Part shown: in pieces, positions 48,709-63,610 of the stretch
How positions within the stretch are numbered: the stretch's first letter is position 1
Layout: every line of letters begins with the position of its first letter
Assembly (NCBI GenBank): GCA_000181795.3
Contig: CM012954.1
Location: 4,764,506-4,828,505 of the forward strand
DNA from: Trichinella spiralis
Taxonomy: Eukaryota; Nematoda; Enoplea; Trichinellida; Trichinellidae
Direction of reading: 5' to 3'
DNA: 64,000 bases
Notes under the pieces: model-generated
Seen by the model: only the letters and a program-made list of their open reading frames with translations
Told to the model about the DNA's origin: nothing
The model's database searches: none
Program-made: the position numbers and the translations under genes

Positions 48709-51299
48709 GTGAGAATAAAATTTTTTTTCTTCTTCTCATTTCTTTTCAATCCCCACCTATTTTTTTAATTTTTCCCCTAATCGTTATCAATGTGCCAACA
48801 TTATTTGACATTTATTAATTATTCTACGTTGCGTACAATTTCAAAGCATTTGTTTGGTCTGTTGTGTGTGTGTGTGTGCGTGTGTGTTTCTGTGTATTAC
48901 TACTTATCCATTAGCCGAGAACCGAGATAGCGAACTGCCGAATCGAATCGTTGTTTCCAGCGTGTTCGCCGAATTTCGAAAACATTGATAGAATAAAAAC
49001 AATAAATAGTGCGCGTCAATTTCTCTCACTCAATAACGGTACTGTTCGACAGTTTTAATGCAAATTTGACAAACTTGATTGTTCTTTTATCTACTGTACT
49101 GTAAATTTTCCTCTCTGGTCAGTGTTCTTTCGAAACTCGACTATTTTTTTTCTTTTCGATCTTCACGTAAAATATTTTTTGTATTTTTATTGTTATGTAT
49201 GATTTTTTTTCTTTAAAAAAACCAAAACATAAAATAAGTGAAGAAATTGATGTAAAAATTTGAAAAATTTTGTGCTTATATAAATAGCTTCAATTTCAAC
49301 GAAGAAGATACTTTGTTATTTAAAAAAAGTAGAATAAACTGTGTGTAAAAAATGTGCACGCGTTCTGGTTGTTTTCTACAGGTCTGACAAGGTTGTTCAG
49401 CGCTGTGCTTGGTCTCTTTTTGCTACCAGTATTTTTTCTGTTGCGTTGATTTTTGTTCGTAATAATATTTGCAGTTGTATTTTTGATGCTTAATCGTTTC
49501 ATTACCGACTAACTACCTTTTTTTTGTTTAATGATCATCTAGCAAGTGGTAATAATTTTCTACTTTCATATTGTTGATAAGTTGGAGAGGGAAAAAAAAT
49601 ACCCTACTTCTTGTTATTACTATAGTGGAAAATTTTTTCCACTACTCAGTGTATATTTTTGTTTAATCATCAAAAATAGGTGTTAAAAATAATTTGACAA
49701 CAATGTTTGCTTTTCACGTTTGCGTTTGTTGTGGCGTCAAGCAATTTTGTTCATTTTTCAACTCTTAATATAATACACAATTTATTTCCGTGTAATAAAC
49801 AAAATCGAGATTGGGAATTTTTATTTTATTTATTCTTTTTGCATGTTGATTCAATTTTCACAATCCTAATCGTGCGTGTGCGAGTAATCGAAAACACGAA
49901 AATCAGTCTTTGATTGGTTATAATTATGTTTTTTTTTCTCTCTAAATTTTGAACATTAATTCAAAAAGCGGCAAATGTAGATCAGTGTTTCGCTAGACAC
50001 GAAGTCAAATTGGGCTTTTCTTCTTTCGGCATGGACAAATTTGCATTTTGAATATTTGTCTACAGTAACGATAGATCAAACTGTCATTTATCACGCGCAA
50101 GTTGTGTTCGTTGGTTAGCTTTTTGCTTTTTCTTTTTTTCCTTTTTCAGCATTTTATTTTCCTTTTCTTTTCAATTTATCATTGATTTCCATTATTATTG
50201 CTAATTGATTTTTTTTCTTTTTTTTTCAAAAAACTCCAGTTGTTTTTAACAAGAATCATTTTAAAAAGCAAATGTGCGTGGGTTAAACTTTGAAATCGAA
50301 TGTGAACAAATGGAAATAATATTTAATAAAATTATTGCATATTTGATTGAATTGGAATTGATTGAACAATTCTTTTTTTTCGCTTTTTTCACTGACAATT
50401 GACGTTCACAATCACGGGCAAAAGTTTCACTGAATGTGGTTGAAAAGTAACATAAGAATATGTGGGAGATTTGATTTTCTTTCTCTTTTCTTTTTTGGAT
50501 TTTCATGTTCTATGTAAATTTTATATTGTAGAAATTAATTTTGAAAATATATAATAAAGAAAACACTCGACGGCAGAGATGACGGATGATAAGATCAGTT
50601 TTACGGTAAAATAGATTAAGCATGTTGACGATTGCTTGGTTGTGTATGATCTCAATCTGTGTGTATTGGCTGAGCTGAGAAGGGAGAATAGCACTAACGC
50701 GGGGTATAAATTTTGCAAGCGATCGATCCAGTCAGTGGTCGGACGAAGCGTTGGAAAATTGAAATCGTATTTTAGCTTTGCTCAGATAACATTAGCTCGG
50801 CTAACAAGTAGCAACACTGCCAAGCAGCAGCAGCAGCAGCAGCTTGTTGGAAACGCAAATGCGTTGCCACCGTTATTGACTATTGTTCCACTTGACAGTG
50901 TTTATAGGCGTTGTGGTTGTCGGCTGCTGGTGCGCTGCTGTGTTTTATTTCCTGCTTCATCTGCTTCTTCTTTTTCTTCTTCTTCTTTTTCTCATGCTCA
51001 TTCGATGAATTTCAGCGCGAAATTTGTCTCTACACATATTTGAGGAAAAGTTTTAGCCAAAAAAAACCCCAAATAACAACAACAACAACATCATCGGCAT
51101 CATTATTATTATAATTTCTATATATATATATACACATGTAACACAGTGATTTGCATCATAACAACACAACCTTGTAACCACAGCATAAATTTTGAAATAT
51201 TTCTCATTTTCTTTGCATACTTTTTCTTCTTCTTCTTCTTGTTGCTTCTTCCTTTTTCTATTATTCAAACAAATTATTAATAAAAAAAGTACTTCCTTC

Positions 51300-51336
51300 A
51301 TGTTTCGAAGCAACAAATTTCAGCCTGATCCAGCAA
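51300..51336 (+). CDS. kin-1: PKA catalytic subunit, alternative first exon 5
   Basis: 12 codons plus one base: MFRSNKFQPDPA, ending at A|GTAAGT, a strong donor, in phase 1. It is the nearest first exon to the shared exon (152 bp intron). It gives the shortest N-terminus and lacks a myristoylation site. Confidence 0.75.
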
Positions 51337-51488
51337 GTAAGTTCAATTTAAAAAAATATATATTTATTAAAATAATATATTCCTTTCTTATTTCACTTGT
51401 TCACTTGTTATTATTAGTGAATTTTATTTATTTTTTATTGCTTTTTGATTGTTATTCTATTCTGTTTTGCTTTTTTTCATGGTTACAG

Positions 51489-53951
<2,463 letters not shown>

Positions 53952-55882
53952 ATTTATAGACTCGCCGTGGATTTCAAATCTTTTTTGTTAGTCGTCGTAT
54001 TAAAAACAGAAAAATATTAATAATAATAATAATAAGACAAAAAGAGGCAAATTCATTTTGCGGACTATTCGTGCTGCTGTTGACTGCTGCAATTGTCGAG
54101 TCAGTCTATATAGCCCCTAAATAATAAGCTTGACAGTAAAAGAAAATCTAAATATATATCACTGTCACAAGGACGCGTACAGTAGTCAGTCAATCGGTCA
54201 GTCAGTGAGTCATGACAGACGATGGTGCAGATGCTCAACTTATTTTTCTTTGTCATCATCGTTGTTTCTTTCCTCTTTTTTATTATTGGAAAAATTATTG
54301 CATATATATATATATATAATGCTAATGTTGAATGCAAATGACCAACAACTACTAAAAGTATACTTTCTTCTCCGAGCGTCCACGGGCAAGCTTTGTACTT
54401 TATCGTACAGCTTTTTTAGATGACAAAAGTTCTTCATGTCGTTTGTGAATTCTTATTAAAAAAAAGATGAATTTATTCATTCGACTTTACCTAATAATAA
54501 ATTTTCTGCTGATCAAAAATTTCAAGATCTAAAAGAAACATCATCTATCTTTTGATGCTGCTGCTGCTGATTGCTTCTTTTATTCACAAATGGGGAAAAA
54601 AGTTTTCTGCTTTTATCAAATTTCAATTACAACAAAAGTGTACAATTTATACTGACGAAGAAAATGATGGCCCACTGTTCGAATGAATGCCAGCCATTAT
54701 TCGCTTTTTCATCAATTTTTAGATTATTTGCATATTTCACAAGATCAAACAACGTCTTCACAACATTGGTGGTGATCAGTTGAAGTGATATTGGTAGAAC
54801 AATCAAGCCAAATTGCCCACTATTTTTTGTTTTCCAAATTCTGTGTGTGAAGGAAATTGAAAAGCAGGTTGCTTGGAAATTGCAATCCATACCATATCAA
54901 TTGATATACACTGGAGAAATGAAATCCATATTAACACTGCATGGTAGTCGTATGACCAAATGAATATATTATAACTGCTAATGAATTTCACCAATTCACC
55001 GTTTGTGGTAAGTTTTTTGTTTTTTTCGTCTATAGTTAAATTATGTACAATAAATATAAATATTTTTTCAGAAGTGATAAGTAAGAATTTTATTTATTAC
55101 TGATATTTTTGCATGAATGAAAAAAAGAAAGAAAATGAAATTTCAAATATTGTTTACAATGCTTCCAAATAGCAAGTGATAAAGCAAAGTTTTTCTCTGG
55201 TAATCGGAAATGTTGGAGGTGCTGTTCCAATTGGACAGTTTATCAGTGTGTGCTCTTTTGCTTTTTATCTGTTCATTCAATATGTATGCGGATGAGATTA
55301 TCTTTTGCAAATAGTAGTTGATCACGAACAGGAGGACAGTCGAATTGTTCGCCGGTGAATGGCTAACAAATACAGATATCAATCAGTTGAATATATTATG
55401 CATATTTTGCTTTCAACCCAGTTGTCCAATGTTTTTTTCTTTCATATTGTTTGTTGTTCAATGCAATATGAAATGAAGAACAGTAGAAGAAAAATTGTCG
55501 ACAACTGCTGTGTCATTTGTTTCAAATGAAAAATTACCCCTCTACCTTTCTTCCCTTTTAGCCAATCTTCTTGCTCAGCTTTTTCCTCTTCTTCTTCTTC
55601 CACGAGTGATGATGTTTTGCATTGTTTCTTCAAATTCCAACGTGTGATGTATTTCCAACAAATGTTTATGACGATGTAGCTGAAATATACATGCATATAT
55701 ATGTAACTGGGGAAAAAAAAAGAAGTTTCCTCATTTTATTGATCTCTGATCTATGATGAACTGAACATCACGGGAAAACATTTAAATTCAACATTCTTCT
55801 TCTTCTTCTGTTTTATTTCTTCTCATTTGCAAGTTCGTTTTAATATTTATTTTTTTCTTACTTGTAGAATTTCTTGTTCAAC
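53952..55882. other. Intergenic between PKA and legumain
   Basis: AT-rich, with (AAT)n at 54018-54036, an (AT)n run at 54301-54319 and a (CTT)n/(TTC)n tract at 55795-55812. It includes the PKA 3' UTR and the legumain promoter. Short ORFs are not convincing. Confidence 0.45.
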
Positions 55883-58208
55883 ATGCTGTCGATTTGGTCT
55901 TTTCTTCTTCTTCTTGTCTTATTCAAATCTACTACACTGGTGATATCGGACAAAAATCCAGGCCAGAAGTGGGCTTTGCTTGTCGCCGGCTCCAACGGAT
56001 GGTACAACTATCGACATCAAGTGGGAAAATAAATTCATATTTAAGATGTAAAGTTTTATTCATTTATTTTTGCTTTTAGGCAGATATTTGTCACGCTTAT
56101 CAAATATTGCGCAAACACGGTGTACCCGACAGTAATATTGTTGTGATGATGTACGACGATATTGCTTATAATGAAGAGTAAGAAAATGGATGCAATATTT
56201 TATTTGTTGTCTTTTTGTTTAATAATAAATTCTGCATGATGACGGTAAAGTGATTGAATTTGAATATTTTTTTTATTTTTCAGAAACAAATTATCGGGAA
56301 AAATTATCAACCATCCTGACGGTGTGGATGTTTATCAGAACGTACCGAAAGATTATATTGGAAAAGCAAGTTACTTGTTGAAAAAAAACACACTTGCACA
56401 CTTTTCTTCTGTAATAAATTCATTTTCTAAAGGATGTCAATGTGAACAATTTCATGAAAATTTTGCTTGGTAAAGAAAAAGAGATGCAACATATTGGAAG
56501 TGGTAAAGTAATCAAAAGGTACGGTAATCAGCTCGCTTGCTGTTCAAATGGAATATGTGAACTTTTCTTCCACCATGAATAATTGCATTGCATTGTAAAA
56601 ATTTACATTACAGTGGACCGGATGATCATATTTTTATCAATTTTGTCGATCATGGTGGCAGGGGAATTTTGTGCTTTCCTGAAGGAGAAGTGAAAGAAAT
56701 TTCAATTGAATGTGAAAAGAAATTTACTTGCTAATTTACATTTCAGATGACCATTGGAGAATTGAATAAAACTCTCACAGAAATGCATCGCTTGAAAAAA
56801 TATGGTCAAGTACTATTCTACTTTTTTTTGTTTATTTTTTTTCTTCTTAAATATTTAATATCTATTTGAGCAATGGACAGTATTAATAGTAATCTGTTTT
56901 TCAGATGCTCATTTACATTGAAGCTTGTGAATCAGGCTCGATGTTCAAGAATGTATTGCCGAACGATATTAAAAGTAAGTAAATTTATTGTAAAATTAGC
57001 GACGAGTTGAATTTTGAATATTTCAAAATTCTTTCATCAAATAATAAATTCAAAAAATTAACAATTGACGGTAAAAGTTTTAGTGTGTAAAATAATAATT
57101 GTTCGATGAGTAAAAAGTTAATGCCGTTAGTTGTTGATTGCTTGCTTCTTCTTCTTCTTCCTCTTTTTCAGTTTATGCCACAACAGCTGCCAATGCACGA
57201 GAAAGCTCGTACGCGTGCTATTTTTCAGAAGAATTGGAAACTTATCTGGGCGATTGTTACTCTGTCAATTGGATGGAGAACAGTGATAAAGTGCGGTTGT
57301 TGCAGACAACAGTTTTGCATATGGAAAAATGAAAAATCCCAAATTTATTATTAAATGATCAAGAATGTGCGATTTGTTTAGGAACTGCTTTGGTTGGAAA
57401 CTGTCGGCGAACAGTACAACATTGTAAAATTCGAAACGAACACCAGTCACGTGTCAGAATTTGGCGACCGCAGCGTTAGTGAAGATTATTTGTCAGATTT
57501 TCAAGGGGAGGAGATATTTTTCAAATTTGGAAATTCATTGTTTTTACAACTGCTACAACAGCAACCGCAGAACAGACGACCACCAAATGTACATTTGGAT
57601 GCGGTATCAAGTCGTGATGTACCGTTGGAAATATTGAAACGAAAAGTCAGCAAAAATGGATACGAAAGTGACGCTGCACGACAAAATCTTCACTCATTGC
57701 TGTTGGTGAGTCCATTTTTTCATAAAAAGATAATAATAATGAATTTATTTATTTCATACTCAGAAAAGAAAATATGTCGATGAATTTATAAATCAAATGG
57801 TTGTTGAAATTTCGAAACATTTTCACCTCAACCACGACGCTATGCTGACCAAACGAGTTGCTGATGATGTAGTGGATTTCTACTGCCACACCAAATTGGT
57901 TCATCACTTTAGTCGCAACTGCTTCTCGTTTAGCAAAGTAAGTGGTATTCCTTTTATTGAATCCACTTGACTTATGAATAATAATTTTAAAATTTAACGA
58001 TCAAAATCAATTTTATATTATAATTCAAATTTTTGAAATTTTTTTAAAAATTCTTACTTTTATTATTCCATTTTTTCAGAACACATATGCACTGAAATAT
58101 GCGTACGTTTTGACGAACCTGTGCAATACTGGAATTCCTGTCGATGAAATTTTGATTCGCATGGAAAAATCATGCAAAACTGCTAAAAAATATTCAAACG
58201 TAGTCTAG
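55883..58208 (+). CDS. LGMN: Legumain (asparaginyl endopeptidase), 11 exons
   Basis: Exons 55883-56020, 56080-56177, 56284-56365, 56433-56518, 56614-56689, 56747-56809, 56905-56974, 57172-57290, 57382-57705, 57764-57937 and 58080-58208; 452 residues (human 433). Legumain is a C13 lysosomal/gut cysteine protease that cuts after Asn and activates other proteases. A signal peptide (about 1-22) precedes [25 protein letters not shown] across the first junction. The catalytic His is in FVDHGG (residue 148) and Cys in EACESGSM (189), the same numbers as in human. Further signatures: [44 protein letters not shown] and [10 protein letters not shown]. The C-terminal prodomain carries the conserved Cys pattern. 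The intron after exon 3 begins GCAAGT, a GC donor. The family's integrin-type RGD after the His is not present (GGRG). Confidence 0.96.
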
Positions 58209-59690
58209 CTTAGCTTATCACTGACGAAGCATACCGTTGACAGGGCAGCAGCAGCCCCAGTTGGATGCTTTAAAACGCAGACATTTGAAAATATCGAACA
58301 ATAAATAGCATTTTTTAAATCTATTATGTAATATCTAGTTTTATTTTTGTTGTTTTTTAATGGTAGAATATACGATTTTTGTTCTATTTCTTTTTTTTAC
58401 AATATACTTTTCTCAACTTGCTGCTGTTTTATTTCAGGCACGTGTATTCTTTTTAGGCATGAGTGAAAGCAATCATCACGTGTAGTTTGTCACTTGATTC
58501 TGTCCCAATGAAGATGCACTGTTTTGTATAAAAATTTTACGGTGCAATAAAATGAAAATTAAAATTAATTAATTCTCATGAACACAGATTTGCCGCCTAA
58601 TGGTGCAATTCATGATTGTTGAGCATTTTGCAGTTTTAACTTACGTTCCAAATGAATCGAAGCAAATTCAGAAGCAGGTGATTAAAAAAATTTCAGTTTA
58701 TATAGCAACACATTCAACATTGAAAATGTTATCCGAGAAATAGTTATGCAAATAATGTTCACTATAACGTTCGTGAGTCGACATTGCCCCAAAGAAGTAG
58801 TAGTAGATTGTTAATTATTGTAATGATGTTATTGAAAATTTTCAGCATACTTTAACGCATAATGAAGTAATAATCCTCAGTACGATACAAATGGCAAATC
58901 AATCGAATTGATGTGTGCCCAGTGATTTTTTTGTTCGTTGTCATTTCTACTCGTCCATGTACAAATGAAACGGTAGGTATTTTTGTGAATTTTCATATTT
59001 TTGTTTCGTAACTCTCAACGTTGTTGTCTATTTAACGATCCATAATTTATTTACATGTCTTTGTTGGTAATTTTGTTTTGAAAATCTACTCTTAATACAA
59101 TGCACTCGTTGTTAATAACTTTTAGAAATTTTCTCATTTGCATACTTGCTCTGGAAGTGAAAATTACGTTTTCATAACTACTGCTTTACGTTTTGATTTT
59201 CATTATTAAGCGACGTCTGTTTCAAAGTAAACATACTATTACGGATCGCGTCACAAAATTTTGCATAAATGTGCTATGGAATGTAAGTAATTTTCATATT
59301 TTGCATATTAGTGCTATTGACTTTCGTACCTATGTTAGTTAGCTGGACAACTGAGTCATTTTACACTGTTTGATGATGGTAAGAACTATTTTACAATTTC
59401 CTTTATAAATATTAAAAAATAATACAAATTTTCTTGTTTATTGTTATCACACTTATCGTTTATTAAAGTTTCCTGTTGCCGTTGTCATGAAATTGGAAAA
59501 ACTTTCAAAAATAATACATTTGATAATGTAGAAATAATCAATTTAGTGATTTTACTGATTGTTCAGAGTATTACTCATTTTATATTTTTCAACTAATGAC
59601 GATTTATTGAACAATATTTTATTGCCACATCAATGCAATCATTGATAGAAAGCATGAAATATGCTGTTGGAAAATGAACTACAGAAAATT
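58209..59690. other. Downstream of legumain, no gene recognised
   Basis: AATAAA signals near 58300 and 58546 suit legumain. The rest is AT-rich without coding character. Confidence 0.45.
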
Positions 59691-61250
59691 ACTTTTCAGA
59701 TCAACCCCACCTGGAGGCATCGAAAGTCGAGAAACGCAGGAATGCCCCAAGGCTGAGCCAGGTCAAGAGAAAAGTTATATTAATGAGATGGAATTGCCGG
59801 CGCGATCAGTATGACTATTAGTTTCGTGTGTGAACATTTGCTCTCGATATCTAACCTGTTGATGCCTATTATCATTGTTCTGTCATTGTATCAGAACATA
59901 ACTATGCCTTTTGAATTTGGTGTTCTGTTCATCCATGAACATTTGAAGCTCTTTGGTTGTATTCATTCATTTCCTTCAGCACAGTTATCTTGAACAATGA
60001 CAAATGATTTGTCATTAGCGTTTGGTGCTTTGAGTTGGCTATGAAGCAACGTCTTGTGCATTGATCATATAACAAAGAAGGGATGGTTGAGTGTACAACC
60101 GGAATTCTGTGGAGCCAGTATTCTGCCGAGGACACTGAAGTGTGAATTGGTAAAGGCAAGAAACTGCAACGGCAGATATGTTTGACTCTCCTGTCAGATG
60201 GAGAAGCTGTGGAAGATGTGGCCTTGCAGTGGATGCCAGTTGATTTTGGCATTCATCGTGGTTGATAATGCTTCATGGCAGACTTACGTTCATGCACCTT
60301 GCCGCCGCTGATACAATTGTTGGCGACAACAGCAGAGCCTGCTCAGACTGGTGTCTGGAATTCATGCAACGATTACCTGCATGGCACCATTTAGCAAAGC
60401 AACCGTTTCAGTTATCATGGCGAATGGATTTGTCTTCGGACGATCCACTATCAGCTGAAATACGTACCTGGCGGCAATCAAGAGAACACCTGACATTTGC
60501 TACAGGTAGAAATTCTACGAGTTATCATCCCACAACAAATGAGCCTGTACATCCATGCTTTTGGAGATGGCTTTCTGCGATTTCAAGCAATGATTCTAAT
60601 TTTTATTGCTTCCCCAAACATTGTTTTTCCTTACTAACACTTTTGTACGTGCAACAAACCTGGTAATGCCGTGATGAACGGCAAATACCTCTACTAACAT
60701 CTATGACCCATTGCCAATGTGGAAACCCCCTCTGACCTCTAGTTCTTCAGTTTATCAATATGCTCATGCTGGTCCTCCAATAAATGATTATCATATCTTG
60801 AAAATGTAGTCCCACCATTAACAAGCCTTATGCTATGGATACCAATCGATACTGTCCACATGTAAGTTGAATAGGAAAAGTCAACATACATGTGACGCAC
60901 ATTCAAGCCTTGTTCTGATTCCTTAACTGACCATACTCCTCAGAACCCTTACAAACCCTGATGCCAAACAACAGGCAGGCATTGTATGTACCCTTTCCAA
61001 TCCACCCAGCATGATGCAGGAATGTCGTTACTTTTGCATGATGATTTTACCGCAGACCTTTGAATTGTTTTCCGCATAACATCGGCAGAATGTAGAAGTT
61101 GTATCCCTTTTCAAACAAGAGACCAATTTGTTCTTCCCAAGATATGACGACCATCAAATGTTGCTGTTGCTTTTCATAACAATGTTGCACGCAGCTTAAT
61201 GGTTTTGCACCATCAAAAAATGGTAAGAATTTCTTTATAAGTATAGATGT
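59691..61250. other. GC-richer block, possible decayed mobile element
   Basis: Base composition is nearer 45% GC than the flanks, with broken open frames on both strands (59929-60252 minus, 60262-60666 plus). Neither product has a motif I can name. The pattern fits a decayed transposon or pseudogene, but no terminal repeats or signature residues were found. Confidence 0.3.
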
Positions 61251-61744
61251 TCTTGTGTATAGGACACTAACCGTATGTGAACTTTTTGGCGCATTTTATA
61301 TGAATAATTTCAAATTGTTTGTGCCATAATGTCGAGATGAGGTATAGAATTATTTTTCCAGATCGCATTCAGTTTTGGTGCATTTGTGTTGGGTCGAATA
61401 GCGCTACTTGAGCGTTGTTTGTATAATATAGAAATTAATCTATTCTACAACTGTCCTTTTAGTAACAAAGTGCCTGTTTTCTTGATTGACGTCACTAACA
61501 GTAACCTCAGATAACGCTCTATGAATTCATTATTCTATGAATATGAATTTTGTTCTTAATTATTTAGCAGTATTAAGATTGAATTTATCAGTAATGTACT
61601 TTTCCTTTTCTTAACCACATAACTTAACCACATTCTTAATGCTTAACCCACATTTGAGTACTTGCTTCAGCTAAAAGGAAAGAAGCGGCTCTGATATGAG
61701 GAGCTTGCTGATGATGTGGTAATGGTCTGGGAGGTTACAGGCTA

Positions 61745-61931
61745 ATTACGTAGTAATGCAATGTTACGTACTAATATGAAGTGTGTAAATAAAAACGTAA
61801 TAAATTTCATCGTCTCGTTTAATAGCGATGTTCATGATATTTATTTTACTGCGCTATTACTGATGGAAAATTAGGTTGTTCTTCCTGAGGCAAAGTAAAT
61901 AGTCATTTGCATAATTTACTTATTATTATAC
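61745..61931 (-). repeat. Inverted copy of the 1.4-kb/4.3-kb repeat segment
   Basis: Reverse complement of 1390-1560 (copy A) and 4265-4450 (copy B), including the runs matching TTTGCCTCAGGAAGAACAAC and GATGAAATTTATTACG. It is cut off sharply at 61931-61932 where the GC-rich retroelement starts, so the element inserted into this repeat or the two were joined by rearrangement. Confidence 0.8.
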
Positions 61932-62601
61932 GTGTAACAACCATTGCTTTACGGCGGCGTTGCTCATTGCAGGTCCGGCTGAGGTAGACGCAGAGCTGCG
62001 GCAGTAAAACCTCCCATCCCACCCATTTCAAAGACCGTCGGCGAGGACCGCAGGTGGCTTCTGGCGATAGACCCTCATGACACGACACGTCGTTACCCAA
62101 TTAGCTATTGTTCGGGTCGTCTGGTCATTGATCCAAGGGGACGCCGGTCGCTGATCATCCGTTGGTGCAGCGGTTCAAATCCCGCGCGTAACGAGCCGTT
62201 GATTTACAGAAAAACCGCAAGCCGGGGGATTGTCAGCAAGACAATAGGGGATCAAATTTCAGTTGACCCACCCCCGTGCTCTCCTGCGGCGAAACCCTTC
62301 TATATATTGGAGCGGTAAAGACCGAGAGGGGGCTCTTCGATCTTTGCGGAGCGAGAGCGGTGACCGACGCGGAGACGAGTGGTACGAGTAAAGGCGTGTA
62401 CAGAGAATGTCAGCAAAAAGACGAGACTGAGAATGCGAGAAAGACCAAGCGCAGAGCGACGGCGGACGAACTGGCGCGAACCCGGAGGCAGACCAGCCGA
62501 CCCCACCCGGTAGGTCGTTAAAATGGGGTCCTGTCCGGGAACTAGCGTCGAGGAGAGCCGGAACTACTTGTTACGGCCTACCCCCAGCCTTTTCCCCAGA
62601 G

Positions 62602-62790
62602 ATGGACCCGACCGAGTGGCTGGACGCGGTAGAAGACTTCTTCGTTAACAATGTACCACCCGCACGCCAAGCCGCCAGCGCTCGCCTGCTTATGATGGAA
62701 GCCGAGCGAAGTGAGCTTTTCCCGGCCGGGTCGACACGGGACATCTCCTGGCAGGAGCCCTGGAAACGTCGCCTCCCGGACACCTACTGC
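62602..62790 (+). pseudogene. Gag-like fragment
   Basis: Begins MDPTEWLDAVEDFF and continues with an Ala/Arg-rich helical stretch, as in the N-terminal part of some gypsy gag proteins that start with a (D)PxxWL..VE..F motif. After about 60 codons the frame loses any resemblance to gag, and a different frame carries the pol sequence downstream. Large internal deletion inferred. Confidence 0.45.
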
Positions 62791-62989
62791 CAGAGCGAGT
62801 CTCAGATGACCATGACGGACGGCTCTAGGGTCCGGGTCGTCCACGAACCAGACCCGGTAACGCGTCCAGGCGTTGGATGGATGCGCCTGGATTACGGCAA
62901 GCCCTCGGGAAGTACCACTGGAGGAGACCGTATGGGAGGGACCCGACACCGACAGCGTACAGCTGGAAGCCTGTGAACGCGCTCTGGTG

Positions 62990-63610
62990 GCCAGAGCGGA
63001 GTGTTCCGCGCGGAATCGGCGGGTCCTACGCAGCTTACTCCGGAGGTACGGGAAGGTCATCTCGTGCGGTGAGGCCGACCTCAGACGAACGAACCTTGTC
63101 CAGCACCGCATCGAGACCGGAGAGGCCCAGCCGGTGAAACTGCCACCCCGCCGCCTTCCCCAAGCCCAGCGGGAGGTCGTGGATCACCTAATCCGCGAAA
63201 TGTTGCACGCGGGGGTAATCGAATTACCCTCAGGCCCCTGGAGTTCACCGGTAGTGTTGGTTCGGAAGAAGGACCCTTCCCTACGGTTCTGCGTTGACTA
63301 CCGCAGACTGAACGCTGTGACGCGCGTTGACGCCCAACCCATCCCGCGCATAGACGATACGATAAACGCGCTTGCCAGGGCCAAGTGGTTCAACACGCTC
63401 GATTTGGCGTCCGGCTACTGGCAGGTCGAAGTCGCGGGAAGGGACCGGGACACCCCTGGGGCTCTTCCAATTCCGCGTCATGCCGTTCGGACTGTGCAAC
63501 GCCCCGGCGACGTTTCAGCGTTTGGAAAAAGCGCTGAGGGGACTGACGTGGAAGACGTGCCTCGTCTATCTCGATGACATTATCGTCCTCGGGAAGACAG
63601 AGGAAGATGG
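62990..63610 (+). pseudogene. Reverse transcriptase fragment with frameshift
   Basis: The first frame carries LRRYGKVISCGEADLRRTNL, PPRRLPQAQREVVDHLI, GVIELPSGPWSSPVVLVRKKD, LRFCVDYRRLNAVT and FNTLDLASGYWQVEV, the standard N-terminal RT blocks of Ty3/gypsy elements. Near 63440-63455 the frame changes (with apparent loss of a few codons) and the second frame continues LGLFQFRVMPFGLCNAPATFQ and the catalytic YLDDII. Homology ends at about 63608 after GKTEEDGH, where GC content also drops. Broken copy, not functional. Confidence 0.85.

Larger units (their letters stand above)
61933..63610 (+). mobile_element. Ty3/gypsy-type LTR retrotransposon fragment
   Basis: A block of about 60% GC in AT-rich DNA with abrupt edges. 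It begins TGTAACAACC, typical of many gypsy LTR starts; a possible LTR end is TTTACA at 62203-62208, but no second LTR is present in the window. It holds a gag-like start and a reverse transcriptase. Gag C-terminus, nucleocapsid, protease, RNase H and integrase are missing, so the element is internally deleted and 3'-truncated and cannot be autonomous. A box-B-like GGTTCAAATCC lies at 62172-62182. Confidence 0.8.

Noticed and set aside
50636-51043. 135-codon open frame with a poly-Gln run before first exon 5
   Set aside because: Starts only at TTG, low complexity, and ends without a phase-1 donor; more likely 5' UTR or intron.
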